Origin: Siphonodentalium dalli
Lineage: Eukaryota > Mollusca > Scaphopoda > Gadilida > Siphonodentaliidae
Reading direction: 5' to 3'
Assembly: GCA_032622095.1 (NCBI GenBank)
Contig: CP136065.1
Span: 248,803,474 to 248,867,473 of the forward strand
Length of the DNA: 64,000 nucleotides
In this document: in pieces, positions 28,301 to 43,300 of the stretch
How the letters are laid out: every line of letters starts with the position of its first letter
Position numbering within the stretch: position 1 is the stretch's first letter
The notes under the pieces: generated by a model
What the model was told of the DNA's origin: nothing
What the model saw: only the letters and a program-made list of their open reading frames with translations
Databases searched by the model: none
Made by a program: the position numbers and the translations under genes

Positions 28301-31300
28301 CCTAGGATCATATTGTAGTTCCACAGTTGAAGTTGGTGATGTTCACCTCGATGTGCATTTTATCTTCTGCAAAATAGGGGATATAGAAACTGAACAGAAA
28401 CGGAAAAAATAACTAAAAACAATTTTAATTTGAGACTATAGATACTTCCCAGAAGATGAGGCCTAAGCAGAATAAGGTCCCCAGAGGGTGAATTTAGTGA
28501 TGCTAGGCTACAGTGCTGGGTAGCGTTACTAAATTTACCCTCTGGGGACCTCATTCTGCAAATGACAGACACACTATTTCAAGGCTTGTTTGATAAGAAT
28601 AATGAATCTCAATATGATACATGTATTTAACCCTTTACCCAACAGAACGGCCCTGTGCCAATGCATTCTCTTATATATGCGAGTCGACCTTAGGTCGCCT
28701 CGCATATATAAGAGAATGCATTGGCTTAACACATTAAAAATTATAGAATTGTTAAAAATGGTAAAAAGTGTTAAAAAAAGATTTTTTTTAGCCCAATGCA
28801 TTCTCTTATATATGCGAGGCGACCTATGGTCGACTCGCATATATAAGAGAATGCATTGGCACAGGGCATAACTGTAACTATCACAATGTGGTCAAGGAGC
28901 CGGTTCCAATGATAACCATATTTGTATGCTTCTAACCGTTCTATTGAGACAGACCGAAGATATTTTAGGCTGTTGAAGCTTTATTTGGCCGGTTTTGGCC
29001 GGTTTGTTGGGTAAAGGGTTAAGAAATGAATGAAGTTTGTGTGTGTGTTATTGAAGGGTATGGAGCTGTGGTCACTGGGAACATTGTGTGAACAGTGAAG
29101 CAGTTCGCACAAAAAGTGCCCCAACAGCTACAGCGATATACCCCTCTATAAAACACACTCAAACTACATTCATTTCTTATATCTACACAAATTTTATCTC
29201 CATGAATTGTCAGAATTCTTGGGTTCTGGAGGGGACAAATTCAAGCAAATATCCATATATACAAGTAGGTTATCAGTGATCACCACAATGTGGGTTTCCG
29301 ATCCTGGGAGCCGACATGGTGGTGATAACCAAATTTATCTTACAATTCATTTAACAGAATATTAAATGAAAGGTACTTTGGCAGATGAACTATGCTGTTT
29401 TGCATATATACAGTTGACATCATTGTGCATCACTGCGAAGTATTACCTCATCAACGATTTACTGTGTCAAAATAGGTCCATTTGTACATACGCGTTGAAA
29501 AACCTGTTTTCGTAGAATGCAACCGATTTTGAATTTTTTTTTCATCAGTTGATTTGAAATAACAAATGTATATGTCGGATGTTGTAAAAAGAAAAGAAAT
29601 AATTTAAGACAATTGCTCATAAAAATCATTGTTTTTTTTAAGAAATGAAGCGAGTTTCTCCACAACTCCCATGCATTCAATGTTGCCATCCTAGATACGG
29701 CTTGTTGCCATTCAGGATAAATAATCGGTAACTGACTTAGTTATTTCTGAATGTATTTGAGGAAAAAGAAGCCAATCGTAATTTGTGAGATAAATCCAGG
29801 TATATTACTCAAAACCGCAGGTATTAATTATTTTAATTTTTGAGTAGGATATCCTGACTTCATAGAATTCATTTCTCAGAATAGTGTCCATTAGGTTATG
29901 ATGCTATATGTCAATATGCGACAAACAATTTCATAGAATAGCATGGAAATGGCAGAAGAATTTCATAACACAAAATTCATAAGAGCCCATTTACCCATTA
30001 TGATGAAACAATGAAGGAAACACAAAATGGATACCAGTGCAAGCGAAAGCAAGAAAAAAGTTGTTTAGACACGTTCATACTCACTGGCCTATCCAGTTTA
30101 GACTGAGAGCAAACAAAATATAATTCATAACATATTTATTAGTTGATTAGAGAGAAAACAAAAACGAAACAGGAATACATGTAATACTCAGAGCTAAAAA
30201 TTAAATAATGGTTTACTAGAAATTAATATTCAGGTTTTGGGACCATGCGTGCGGACCAGGTTTTGGGACCATGTGTGCGGGCCAGGTTTTGGGACCATGC
30301 GTGCGGGCCAGGTTTTGGGACCATGTGTGCGAGCCAGGTTTCGGGACCATGCGTGCGGGCCAGGTTTCGGGACCATGCGTGCAGGCCAGGTTTTGGGACC
30401 ATGTGTGCGAGCCAGGTTTCGGGACCAATGCGTGCAGGCCAGGTTTTGGGACCATTCATACGGGCCAGGTTTCGGGACCATGCGTGCGGGCCAGGTTTCG
30501 GGACCAATGCGGGCAGGCCAGGTTTTGGGACCATGCATGCGAGCCAGGTTTCGGGACCATGCGTGCGGGCAAGGTTTTGGGACCATGTGTGCAAGCCAGG
30601 TTTCGGGACCAATGCGTGCGGGCCAGGTTTTTGGACCATGCGTGCGGGCAAGGTTTTGGGACCATGTGTGGAAGCCAGGTTTCGGGACCAATGGGTGCGG
30701 GCAAGGTTTTGGGACCATGTGTGCAAGCCAGGTTTCGGGACCAATGCGTGCAGGCCAGGTTTTGGGACCATGCGTGCGGGCAAGGTTTTGGGACCATGCG
30801 TGTGGGCCAGGTTTCGCGACCATGCGCATAGGTCTGAGAAATGCAAATTTGACTTGGTGTGGCCTTAATGACATATTTTCTGCCACCTTGACCAATTATC
30901 TACATTGCTTAGACAAGACGAACCCCTGTTATTGTTTTTACCCTTTAATAAGCAATTAGGATTAATTATCAATCTAATTACCGGTGCTTCATCAAAGAAC
31001 ACATAGAATTTCTTTCTGTATTGTCTGCTAATAATACTGTCTGATCTAGATTTCGGCATGTCTGACTTGTAGACTAATAACAGTCGCAAAGAGTCAAATC
31101 AATCTCAAAGTTATTTCCATAGATTCGCATCCACTGTGCAGCATGTTTTCTCTTCAACATGGAATCCCTTAATATTTTCATTCTGACAATGCCCCAGCTG
31201 AACCCACTATAAATACCCTAGCTGAACCCACTATAAATACCCTAGCTGAACCCACTTATAAATACCCTAGCTGCAGCCACTATGAATGCCCTGGCTGCAA

Positions 31301-34300
31301 CCACTATAAATGCCCTGGCTGAACCCACTATAAATGCCCTGGCTGCAGCCACTATAAATGCCCTAGCTGAACCCACTATAAATGCCCTGGCTGAACCCAC
31401 TATAAATACCCTGGCTGCAGCACAATAAATGCCCTAGCTGAACCCACTATAAATGCCCTTGCTGCACCCACTATAAATACCCTAGCTGAACCCAATATAA
31501 ATGCCCTGGGTGCAGCCACTATAAATGCCCTGGCTGCACCCACTATAAATGCCCTAGCTGAACCCACTATAAATGCCCTTGCTGCACCCACTATAAATGC
31601 CCTAGCTGAACCCACTATAAATGCCCTTGCTGCAGCACAATAAATGCCCTAGCTGCACCCACTAATGACTTAGCTGCACGTCGCTGACACGTGTTTACAG
31701 ATTTGATTTATACGTTGTGTTAAGTAACATGTGTCTGGCTCCCGTATACCAACTAATAGAGTTATGTCCCACCCAATTTTAAAGGGAACAAACACATTAT
31801 TCAATAACCAAACACCAGCGCTGGATAATATAACATGATAATATTACATCCAACACCACATCCTATATCCCCAATCCGGTGCTTATACAAGTATATTACA
31901 TCCAACACCACATCCTATATCCCCAATCCGGTGCTTATACAAGTATATTACATCCAACACCACATCCTATATCCCCAATCCGGTGCTCATACATGTATAT
32001 TACATCCAACACCACATCCTATATCCCAAATCCGGTGCTTATACACTATATATTCGTGATGATCCTGCACAGAATCCAATACAGATACAGAATAATAAAC
32101 ATTTTAAGGATGACGTCTGCTATTGACTTGAGACATTTTATAGTTTCAAAATTAAATTATATGCGGAATTAGAGACTCGAATAAATTCCGTGTTTCTCCG
32201 TAGATATTTACTAATAAGTTGTGCAAAAGACGTGTCATGCAAGATTTGCGTGTGATAAAATAATAAGTTGATGATTGCACATGTGACGCACATTGCATTA
32301 AACCATTTTACATGTCGTGTCGACATCGCCGTTTTATATGATGTGCAAGCAACGTGATGTGCAAGAGAGTATGCTCCAGCATGTGCCATGAAGATGGGGC
32401 CCGAAAAAGAGTATTTTCGCTTGAATGACTCATTGCTTGCATGTCGTATAAAACGGTGACATGCAACAGATGGACCAGATATGCAACACGTCAATATGAG
32501 ATAGCGATGGTTCACATGTGCAATGTCAACTTAGTATCTTATCACAAAAAAATCTTGAGCGAATCAACATTTACAACGCAAATTAAATGCTAAAAAATAA
32601 AATGATTCCATCGGAAACACTGACTTTGCTAAAATATAACCCCATTGTCAAATGATGATTGGTTGCAACATACAGGGTGGTTCAATATAAGCTTTCAGAT
32701 ATATATTGTAAGCACTAATTATATATTGTAATCACTAATTGTGCCAAATGTAGTAATATAGGTGTATTAAAATTATTCTACTATAGTTTTAGATCAAATA
32801 GTTTGCAAATAAAGTAGTGCCATTTTGTGTGGTTTATCGAGCAAATAAATCTTGTCAACGCCGCACACCAACTTCCTAACAAGACAATGATAAATCAGTG
32901 CTAGCGTCAACCATGAGTGGAGCACAGCGATGTGAGTTGATCCTTACCCACCTAAATAAATTGTTCATTATTCCAGTTCGATGAAACCTAATGTTGACCG
33001 TCCAGCAAATTTTGAATGGAGCATGTTGTCATTGACAACAAACGTAAAATACGTCACCGCGCTGCCAGGAGTCGCTTAATCGAGTCAACCAGAACATTGT
33101 TTCTATAGAAGAGGTTAACAGGAATATGTTCTGGCGCTGTTGCGAGTAACGCCGATGGGGTCATTGTCACAAGGCTCTGGTCATATTCGTAGCCAGCTCT
33201 TAAAATCGATCACAAATGTAGCCAGCTTTTCACCGGGGATCACATTCGTAGCTGGCCAGCTTTTCTAATTGCATGCTTTATATGGCGTGAAATATGACGT
33301 CATCGCGTTCGTGACTAAAATGTCGACATCATGGTCCAAAACTGACTTTGATTATCAACTTATATTGGGAAGTAATTCGAGCATTCTAACGACATTGATT
33401 GGAAACCTCAGGTTATTAGATGATCTAATATCAATTTAAATGTCAAGTTGTTTTTCATCCACCAACTCAGAAAAATTAGATTAACCTAACCGTGTTCACT
33501 GAGGCTCGCATGAATATGAAAAGCTGGCTACAAATGTGATCACCATATAAAAGCTGGCTGCATTTGTGATCGATTTAAAAAGATGGCTACGAATGTGATC
33601 GATGCCTTGTGACAATGACCCCATCAGCGCAAGTAACTCCATGGAACGTACCCAGAGATTTGATCACCGCAAAAACGATATCTCACTTCAAAGCATGCAA
33701 TGTCGATAAAAAAGTGTTTTTCGTGAAGTATCTTTTTTGATCGATACAATTACAATGGGGATACACATACCATGTGTCTTTGGATATTTGTGGGTTCGAA
33801 CATGAAAACAGTTTTAATCCAGAGAGAAAATCACCCATTCACAATGTCAACAATGCCAATATTCAATGGAATGATCATTCTTAAAGTTGTTACACAGTTG
33901 ACGAAACTGGTTCGTGGGTGTGGTTGAAAATGAAATGCACTTTGAATATTACTGCATCGCCATCAATTGGATTTTGATACATTCGCTTTTGTGTCGAAAA
34001 ATTGCGATATATAACTTGATTCATCATGGTGTTGTTTCCAAATCACTGTTGTTAAATCACAATAGAATGATGCCGTTCATTTGGTAGGGACATTAACAGT
34101 TGTTGTTCAACTCATCTCGAAATTTAAAACAAATCACTGTGTCAGTGGTGACCAATTGTTCCCAGAGGGGTATCAATTCCATCGCAATAGCAGACCGGAA
34201 GTCACATGATTTTTAACCCCTATTTTGTACACCGCTCTAGATCTCGTCGAAATTCTGTTTCATGGTATTGTAAAAATTAGTGATGTCATTCACGCCTAAA

Positions 34301-37300
34301 CCTAAAATGCAACATCTGTTTTCGTGCTCGAAATCCCAAATATCCAACACAACAGAGTATGTTTATCCCTTCCATGACTGGAGCTTCCTGTAGGGAGCCC
34401 CATACAGGTGGCAGCTTGTATTGCTGAGTGTCGTCTGCTCACATCTGTGAGGGGCTCCATAAGGGTAGTTTAACCCTTCCATGACTGGAGCTTCTCCAAA
34501 TATCCAACTCAACAGAGTATGTTTATCCCCTAAATCGAACATGGAATATTCGCAGGATTAGTGGTACAGTACTGCTATAAATAATCGACTCCTTAACCAC
34601 AGCAGAATTATGGGTAACTTTTCAGGATTTAGTCAGAAATATGGCTTGTTGCCATTCATCGGAAAGCTCTCAGTGAGAGCTTTCAGATGAATGGCAACAA
34701 GCCATATTTCCGACTAAATCCACTGACAGCTTCCGTTGAATGGCAACAAGGCATATTTCCGACTAAATCATGAAAAGTTACCCATAATTCTGCTGTGGTT
34801 AAGAAGTCGATTACTTAGGGCATTACTGTAAGCCTAACAATGCTAGCGCTTCATGAATATAATCCACCACATCTGAATCAAGGAGAAAAATTATACTCTT
34901 TTCAGAACAGTTAACTATGGATGAATACATAGTCAGTAAAAGTGGTATGCATACAGTCAAAGTGGGAGTCATACAGTCAGCAATGCGTACAGACAAAGTG
35001 AAATGCATACAGTCAAAGTGCAATGCATACAGACAAAGTGCAATGCATTCAGTCAAAGTGCAATGCATACAGACAAAGTGCGATGCATACAGTCCGAGTG
35101 TGATGCAGACAGTCAAATTGGGAGGCATACAGTCAGCAATGCATACAGTCAAAGTGCAATGCATACAGTCAGAGTGTGATGCAGACAGTCAAATTGGAAG
35201 GCATACAGTCAGCAATGCATACCGTCAAAGTGCAATGCATACAGTCAGAGTGTGATGCAGACAGTCAAATTGGAAGGCATATAGTCAGCAATGCATACAG
35301 TCAAAGTGGGAGGTGTATAATGGTTGATAGAAGACGCAATTGTTTGCTGAATTATATATTAATTGATTTTACAGCAGTTGCCTTGTTCTCATCTTTAGAA
35401 GTGAACAATATAATGAGTTTCATTTAAAATCGATGGCACTGTCATAATCATAGATAATTTCCCAACATCAGTGCTCAAATTGCAAGTTCAATAAATTATG
35501 ATTTGACGACAAAAAAACGTCATTTGAAACAGCCAATTAAATATTGAAAGTATGCTTGGATATCGAAATTAGTGTGAGCGAAGATGTCATAAAAATTTAG
35601 AATGCAGCATATATACAGAGTGGGTCACTGATTGGTAGAATATATTACATTGACACCCATAGACAGATGGACAGTCCATATAAGCTCCAAAAAAAGATTA
35701 ATTATTGTAACATTCCAGTAGTAATCGTAACATTCCAGTAGTAATCGTAACATTTCAGTAGTAATCGTAATATTTGAGTAGTAATCATATTATTTGAGTA
35801 TTGACACTGAACATTAGACAGTCTTCAGTGGTCATGCTGATAAGCTACAGTAATGCCCTAATTAATCGATTTCTTAACCACAGCAGAATTATGGAAGTCG
35901 ATTAATTAGGGCATTACTGTATATTCTACAAACAAAAAAGGAAAAGAAATGAGAATTCATGCATAATGAAAAATATATTTCATACTGCACTCGTATTTAA
36001 ATTCATGCAGAACCATTTTCCGCTCATGCAGTTTTGAATTTGCAAACTTTGAAGTCACAAATAACTGTGCATGAATTTAAAACTGACATATGAATAATAG
36101 ACTATTCCAATGTATACTTTTATAACTGAATCGGAGAATCCATTTTGTACAGAAAGGTTTAACATGGGCCATCAACTGGCAGCTGCATAGTTTCCATTTT
36201 TCCATTCCATGTCACAGACATTAAAATTCGTCCTTTTTGAATAACATATACAATATTATTGTAACCGATGGTCTATATATATCAATAATTATCCATTAAG
36301 TTCAACGTTTCATAATATAAACTCATTACCCACAAGCTTACTCTTATATTTTCCATGTGGATTTGATAAACTCTTCAATTGTACAATTTTTAGCTCAGTT
36401 TTAAATTCGTGCACCGATAATTGCATGAAAAATATTACTGCGCAAATTTAAATACGACTAATAAAGGTACAGTAATGCCCGAAATAATCAACTCCTTAAC
36501 TGCAGCAGAATTATGGGTAATTTTTCAGGATTTAGTCGGAAATATGGCTTGTTGCCATTCATCGGAAAGCTCTCAGTGAATGCTTTCCAATGAATGGCAA
36601 CAAGCCATATTTCCGACTAAATCCAGAAAAATTACCCATAATTCTGCTGTGGTTAAGGAGTTGATTATTTATGGCATTACTGTACAAACAGCGGATGAGC
36701 TTGATTTCTACACATATACCAACCTTGTCCTTATCATCATCGAACACTTGGAACTTATCATCGGATTTCTTTTGAGTTTCTGATAAGCTTTGAGTGTGTT
36801 CTGCCATGAGTTTCTTGAATTCCTCTTCTGATGTGATTGATAACATTTGAAGTCTGAATTCCAGATCAGAGAAAATCGTGGCGAATGTTCTTCCAATCTC
36901 AAGCTCATTCTTTGTACTTTTCTGAAAAAATTAAAAACAAAATTAAACTAGAGGTGGGACTCTCCAAGTGGGACTAAGGATATCACCTGCATTCAAACTT
37001 GACTTGTATTTAGTGCTAGTAAATACATGTTATCGCTGCAGTGAATTGATCTGGGGCGAAGTATCACTTCGAGTTGAAGAGGTCAGATCGCTGGATCAAA
37101 CGAGCCGCCGCAGGCGTCGAGTTTGATCCAGTGATCTGACCTCTTCAACGAGACGAGATGCGAAGCCCAGATCAATTCACTGCAGCGATAACAGGTTTAT
37201 TATATGACATGTTTTTTATTTACAATTTCTCTCATTAATTATGAAATGAAACCAATTACACACGCTCGCTAGTATCAAAAATAAAGAAAGAACTGTCCTG

Positions 37301-40300
37301 CTTTTTCCGGTCATGCGCAGTATGCGAGATAGAGAAGGGTGGTATGACATCGGATCAAACTGTAGCTGATCCGATGGTCGGGAAATGATCACTTTACTAT
37401 AGTGGTATTGGGGAACGAAAAACGATAGTCATATAATAAACCCATATACCGAATTTCATTCCATTCAGTGGAGTCTATCTAAAGTTATCATCCAGAAAAC
37501 AAAAGTGAACGAACGGACGAACAGACCAATAACATAATACATCCCATTTTTAACAGGCATTTAAAAAACAAATGTTGAATTGACAGGCGGGATATATTTC
37601 CGCCATTTTCGAGCAAATTGTTATGTAGGCTCCCGTCCCTGTTTTAAGTGGTGTCTCAATGACAAGCCTTGAAATAGTGTGTCTGTCATTTGCAGAATGA
37701 GGTCCCCAGAGGGTGAATTTAGTGATGCTACCCCGCATAGCAGGCTAGCATCACCAAATTCACCCTCTGGGAACCTCATTCTGCTGAGATGTAAGCAGAA
37801 TGAGATTCCCAGAGGGTGAATTTGGTGATGCTAGCCCGCTATGCGGGGTAGCATCACTAAATTCATCCTCTGGGGACCTCATTCTGCAAATGACAGACAC
37901 ACTATTTCAAGGCTTGCTCAATGAGATCGAGCATATTTAAGCATATCCATTAAATCTATCACTGTACTTCAAGTTCCATTTGTATGACACTCCATTGTAT
38001 TCTATTGAGAAATTAACTTCAATAATACTTTATATTATTAAATTTATAGCATTACTCCAGCTCTTTTCACTGGCAAACTCATTAATATTCTGTATTACAA
38101 TTTATTACATGATCCTACCCTTATTCTATTCAATAAACCCATTCTATAAATTGTGACACTAAATGTTCGTTTCATACAGGAGACAGTGCCAGGTGACCTT
38201 TGACCTCCAGTTTGTCGTATGTTTACATTCCATACTCTATGTCTCAAATTACTATGGTTTCCATTATTTTTCCAACAAAACTCTAACAAATGAAGAGTTT
38301 GAAAAGTTATTTCATTAAATATATGGCATTAAATGTGTGAAAGAATCTTTATTTATTTCTTTACGTGGGCAAACAATGCATAGTTTCGTGAAATGCCATC
38401 GCGGGCCTTATAGAAGCTGATGTTAGATTTAACGTCCCACTTGTTGATTTAAGTATGTTTTATCAAGGTTTTGGACATGTAATAAATAGAATCTACAACT
38501 CGTCCCCAGTTTATAGTGGAATTTATAAAACTTGTCCAGTAAATTAGGTCTGGACCTTGCCAAAGGCTCGGTCCAGACCTAATTTACTGTACTCGTTTTA
38601 TAAATTCCTCTATAAACTGGGGACTCGTTGTAGATCCTCAAATGATTAGATGATATGTGTGTCTTATTTTAAATATTTATCTATTAACACGCAAGCCTTG
38701 AAATAGGGTGTCTGTCATTTGCAGAATGAGGTCCCTAGAGGGTGAATTTAGTGATGCTAACCTGCATAGCGGGCTAGCATCACCAAATTCACCCTCTGGG
38801 AACCTCATTCTATTGAGTTGTAAGCAGAATGAGGTCCCCAGAGGGTGAATTTGGTGATGCTAGCCCACTATGCGGGGTAGCATCACTAAATTCACCCTCT
38901 GGGGACCTCATTCTGCAAATGACAGACACCCTATTTCAAGGCTTGTTAACACGTTGACTTCCGACTACGAATTATCTCATACTTTTGCATGTAATTGAAT
39001 GGGATTCAGCAGTCCCAACCAAAATTATTTTTATTTGATAAAATAATATACATTATTATTCATATAAAATAGGACATTATATTGACACTATGGATGAAAC
39101 TGAAATTTTGCACATGGGGGGGGGGGGGGTCCTCGAAGGTAAGCTGAGTTTCAAGTTTTTGTGTCAAAAAATTCACTGGCCACCTGGGATCAATGATCTG
39201 TGTACTGCGTACCATAAGTAGTCTAATTCCCTAAGTAATCAACCCCGAGAGCTTTCGGATGAATGGCAACAAGCCATATTTCCGACTAAATCCTGAAAAG
39301 TTACCCATAATTCTGCTGTGGTTAAGGGATCGATTACTTAGGGCATTACTGTAAGTAGTGTCACAAAGAGATCGAGCATCTATGTATGTCCATCTAATCA
39401 ATAACTGTTCTTGCATTGATGTGACAGTTCATTGTGTTCTATTGAATGGATCAACTGCATCCTCTTAGCAAGAAACAGACCATCGGATTTACCTTCAAAT
39501 TATATTCATGCATTTTCTATTGCATTCAATATATAGTCTGAATGAGGCATGAGTGTAGATAGGTTGACATGAGTGTAGATAGGTTGACATGAGTGTAGAT
39601 AGGTTGACACTATTCCACACACATGTTGTGATGCTATGGAACAATGAGAACTGAGGTTTCATAAATATAACATCAACTCAACTAAGTCTGCAAATAATGT
39701 GTCTGTCATTTGCAGAATGAAGTCCCCAGAGGGTGAATTTAGTGATGCAATGCCGCAAAGCAATTTACCCTCTGGGGACCTCATTCTGCCTTGGCCTCAT
39801 CTTCTGGAAAGTATCTAGTCTCAAATTAACATTGTTTTAGTTACTTTTTCCCTTCTGGGAAGTATCTATATCCCATAAATTGCAGAAGATAAAATGCATA
39901 ATAAAGGTGAATAATGGGGGAACATCACCAACTTCAACTGGGGATCTTCAGTCTGATCCTAGGTCTCACATGTAGCAGTTAAGGCTTCAGCAGAATGAGG
40001 TCCCCAGAGGGTGAATTTGGTGATGCTAGCCCACTGTGTGGGATAGCATCACTAAATTCACCCTCTGGGGACCTCATTCTGAAAATGACAGACACACTAT
40101 TTGCAGTCTTGAACCCATTAACAATTATGTCATTCTATCTTTATTACAGCACTACAGTAGTTTGAAGGACATTAAATTCCACAGCCATAATACCTTTTAA
40201 TAGTCCAAGGACAAGTCAGGACTTTTTATCAGATGTTTTATGACATTTCCTGTACTTTGCAAAAAATAATGGCGTTGATATGTCATAAAATATGTAACAT

Positions 40301-43300
40301 CGTTACATAATTAAGGAACATTATTATCATTTAAGTACATTCATTGATTAGTTGGGGGGGGGTTATATTGTGCGGGATAGCATCACTAAATTCACCCTCT
40401 GTGGACCTTATTCTGCAAATGACAGGCACTAAACTCGGGCTTGAATGAAATATTGTTCAATAATAAATTTGGTAGACTTGTTGAAATGCTGAAAACCCTT
40501 CAAGTGGAAGACCCAGTTATTCAGACGAGCATCGATATACAGTCAAGTTCCTGGATTGGCAGATGATAAATGACACGATTAATGGATTAGTGCAAAATAC
40601 ACTCATGTGCTCTATGAACACTGCAAACAACATGGTAATTATAATAAAAATGAATTCATGATTGGAGTGATAAATTCATTTTCATTATAATTACCATGTT
40701 TTTTGTATCATTCATAGAGCACATGAGTGTATTTTGCACTAATCCATAGCTCAAATTCATTCATTCATTTGTTGCATATATTCTGTTGAGTATAAAAGGA
40801 AATGGTCCCATAAATGGCCACTTTTATTGAACAGTCCCCCTTTAACCCTTTCAGTGCCAGGTCCGATTTTTGTATCAACCCATATACCCTGTGCCAATGC
40901 ATTCCCTTATATATGCGAGTCGACCATAGGTCGCCTCGCATATATAAGAGAATGCATTGGCCTAACAATTTTTCATCATTTGTTATTATTTTTTACAATT
41001 TTTAACAATTTTAATAATTTTTTCTTATATTCTTTAACAGACTTATTTTGTAGGTTTAGTGCCAGGGAATCTTACGTTTTTCATGGGCATCAAAATTATT
41101 ACTATGAATACTTGGTGATAGTTTTGAGTTATAACATGCCCCTAAGGTTTTATCCAGTTTGTTTTTAAATTCACTATAGCATGCTTAAGCATACCCAAAA
41201 AACATTCAACCCAAAACAAAAACAAAAATCTAAAAAAAAGATTTTTTTTTAAATTTAAAAAAAAATGTTTTTATTTTTTTAGGGCTGATTTTATCAGCCC
41301 TGGCACTCTACATACCGTAAATTAGGGCCGATGAGATCAGCCCCTGGCACTGAAAGGGTTAAGGAAGGAACAATACTTACTGATTTCGTGGGTGAAACAA
41401 TGAGAGTAACAAACTGGACCTCTTCACATGTAACTCCCAAGTTAGATGGATTGTGAAGTTGAGCTATTCCAACATAACGCTGAGTTATCGATGGTACATT
41501 ACACCTGTAAACAAATTAACATAACGCTGAGTTATCGATGGTACATTACACCTGTGAACAAATTAACATAACGCTGAGTTATCGATGGTACATTACACCT
41601 GTGAACAAATTAACATAACGCTGAGTTATCGATGGTACATTACACCTGTGAACAAATTAAAAGTAATTAACCGTATATAACGCTGAGTTATCGATGGTAC
41701 ATTACACCTGTGAACAAATTAAAATAATTAACTGTATCGATGAGTTATCGATGGTACATTACACCTGTGAACAAATTAACATAACGCTGAGTTATTGATG
41801 GTACATTACACCTGTAAAAAAATTAACATAACGCTGAGTTATCGATGGTACATTACACCTGTAAAAAAATTAACATAACGCTGAGTTATCGATGGTACAT
41901 TACACCTGTGAACAAATTAAAATAATTAACTGTATCGATGAGTTATCGATGGTACATTACACCTGTGAACAAATTAAAATAATTAACTGTATCGATGAGT
42001 TATCGATGGTACATTACACCTGTGAACAAATTAACATAACGCTGAGTTATTGATGGTACATTACACCTGTAAAAAAATTAACATAACGCTGAGTTATCGA
42101 TGGTACATTACACCTGTAAAAAAATTAACATAACGCTGAGTTATCGATGGTACATTACACCTGTGAACAAATTAACATAACGCTGAGTTATCGATGGTAC
42201 ATTACACCTGTGAACAAATTAACATAACGCTGAGTTATCGATGGTACATTACACCTGTGAACAAATTAAAAGTAATTAACCGTATATAACGCTGAGTTAT
42301 CGATGGTACATTACACCTGTGAACAAATTAAAATAATTAACTGTATCGATGAGTTATCGATGGTACATTACACCTGTGAACAAATTAACATAACGCTGAG
42401 TTATTGATGGTACATTACACCTGTAAAAAAATTAACATAACGCTGAGTTATCGATGGTACATTACACCTGTAAAAAAATTAACATAACGCTGAGTTATCG
42501 ATGGTACATTACACCTGTGAACAAATTAAAATAATTAACTGTATCGATGAGTTATCGATGGTACATTACACCTGTGAACAAATTAAAATAATTAACTGTA
42601 TCGATGAGTTATCGATGGTACATTACACCTGTGAACAAATTAACATAACGCTGAGTTATTGATGGTACATTACACCTGTAAAAAAATTAACATAACGCTG
42701 AGTTATCGATGGTACATTACACCTGTAAAAAAATTAACATAACGCTGAGTTATCGATGGTACATTACACCTGTGAACAAATTAACATAACGCTGAGTTAT
42801 CGATGGTACATTACACCTGTGAACAAATTAAAAGTAATTAACTGTATTTTCATGTGGGTAATCTGAGTTATCGATGGTACATTACACCTGTGAACAAATT
42901 AAAAGTAATTAAATGTATTTTCATGTGGGTAATCTACATACAAAAATTAAAAGTAATTAACTGTATTTTCATGTGGGTAATCTACAAACAAAATTTGGAA
43001 ACAATCAGATATCTAAAACTAAAGTTATCATCCGGAAACCAAAATAGTCGGCAAATTTTAAGTCAACATGGACCATAACCCCGGTAAAAATGGGCAGAAC
43101 TCACCCATTTTTAATTTAACCCAGTGTTCCTAACCAGTAAACTCACCTACCAAATACTTTTTAATTTCATTAAATTAATAATTACTGAAGATATCATCTT
43201 AGGGACAAGTTTTAACTTTATTGTGCTATCCCTGGTTTTAAATAAAAATCTAATCTAAACAAAAGTACATGTACATGTACTTACATGGCACAAACCCAGT

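Noticed and set aside
30231-30895. Overlapping frames of 180-240 residues in five of six frames
   Set aside because: By-product of a GC-rich 26-bp array without stop codons; no conserved domain.
32913-34300. Transposase pseudogene
   Set aside because: Readings contain many stops and no catalytic motif could be recognised; left as unclassified.
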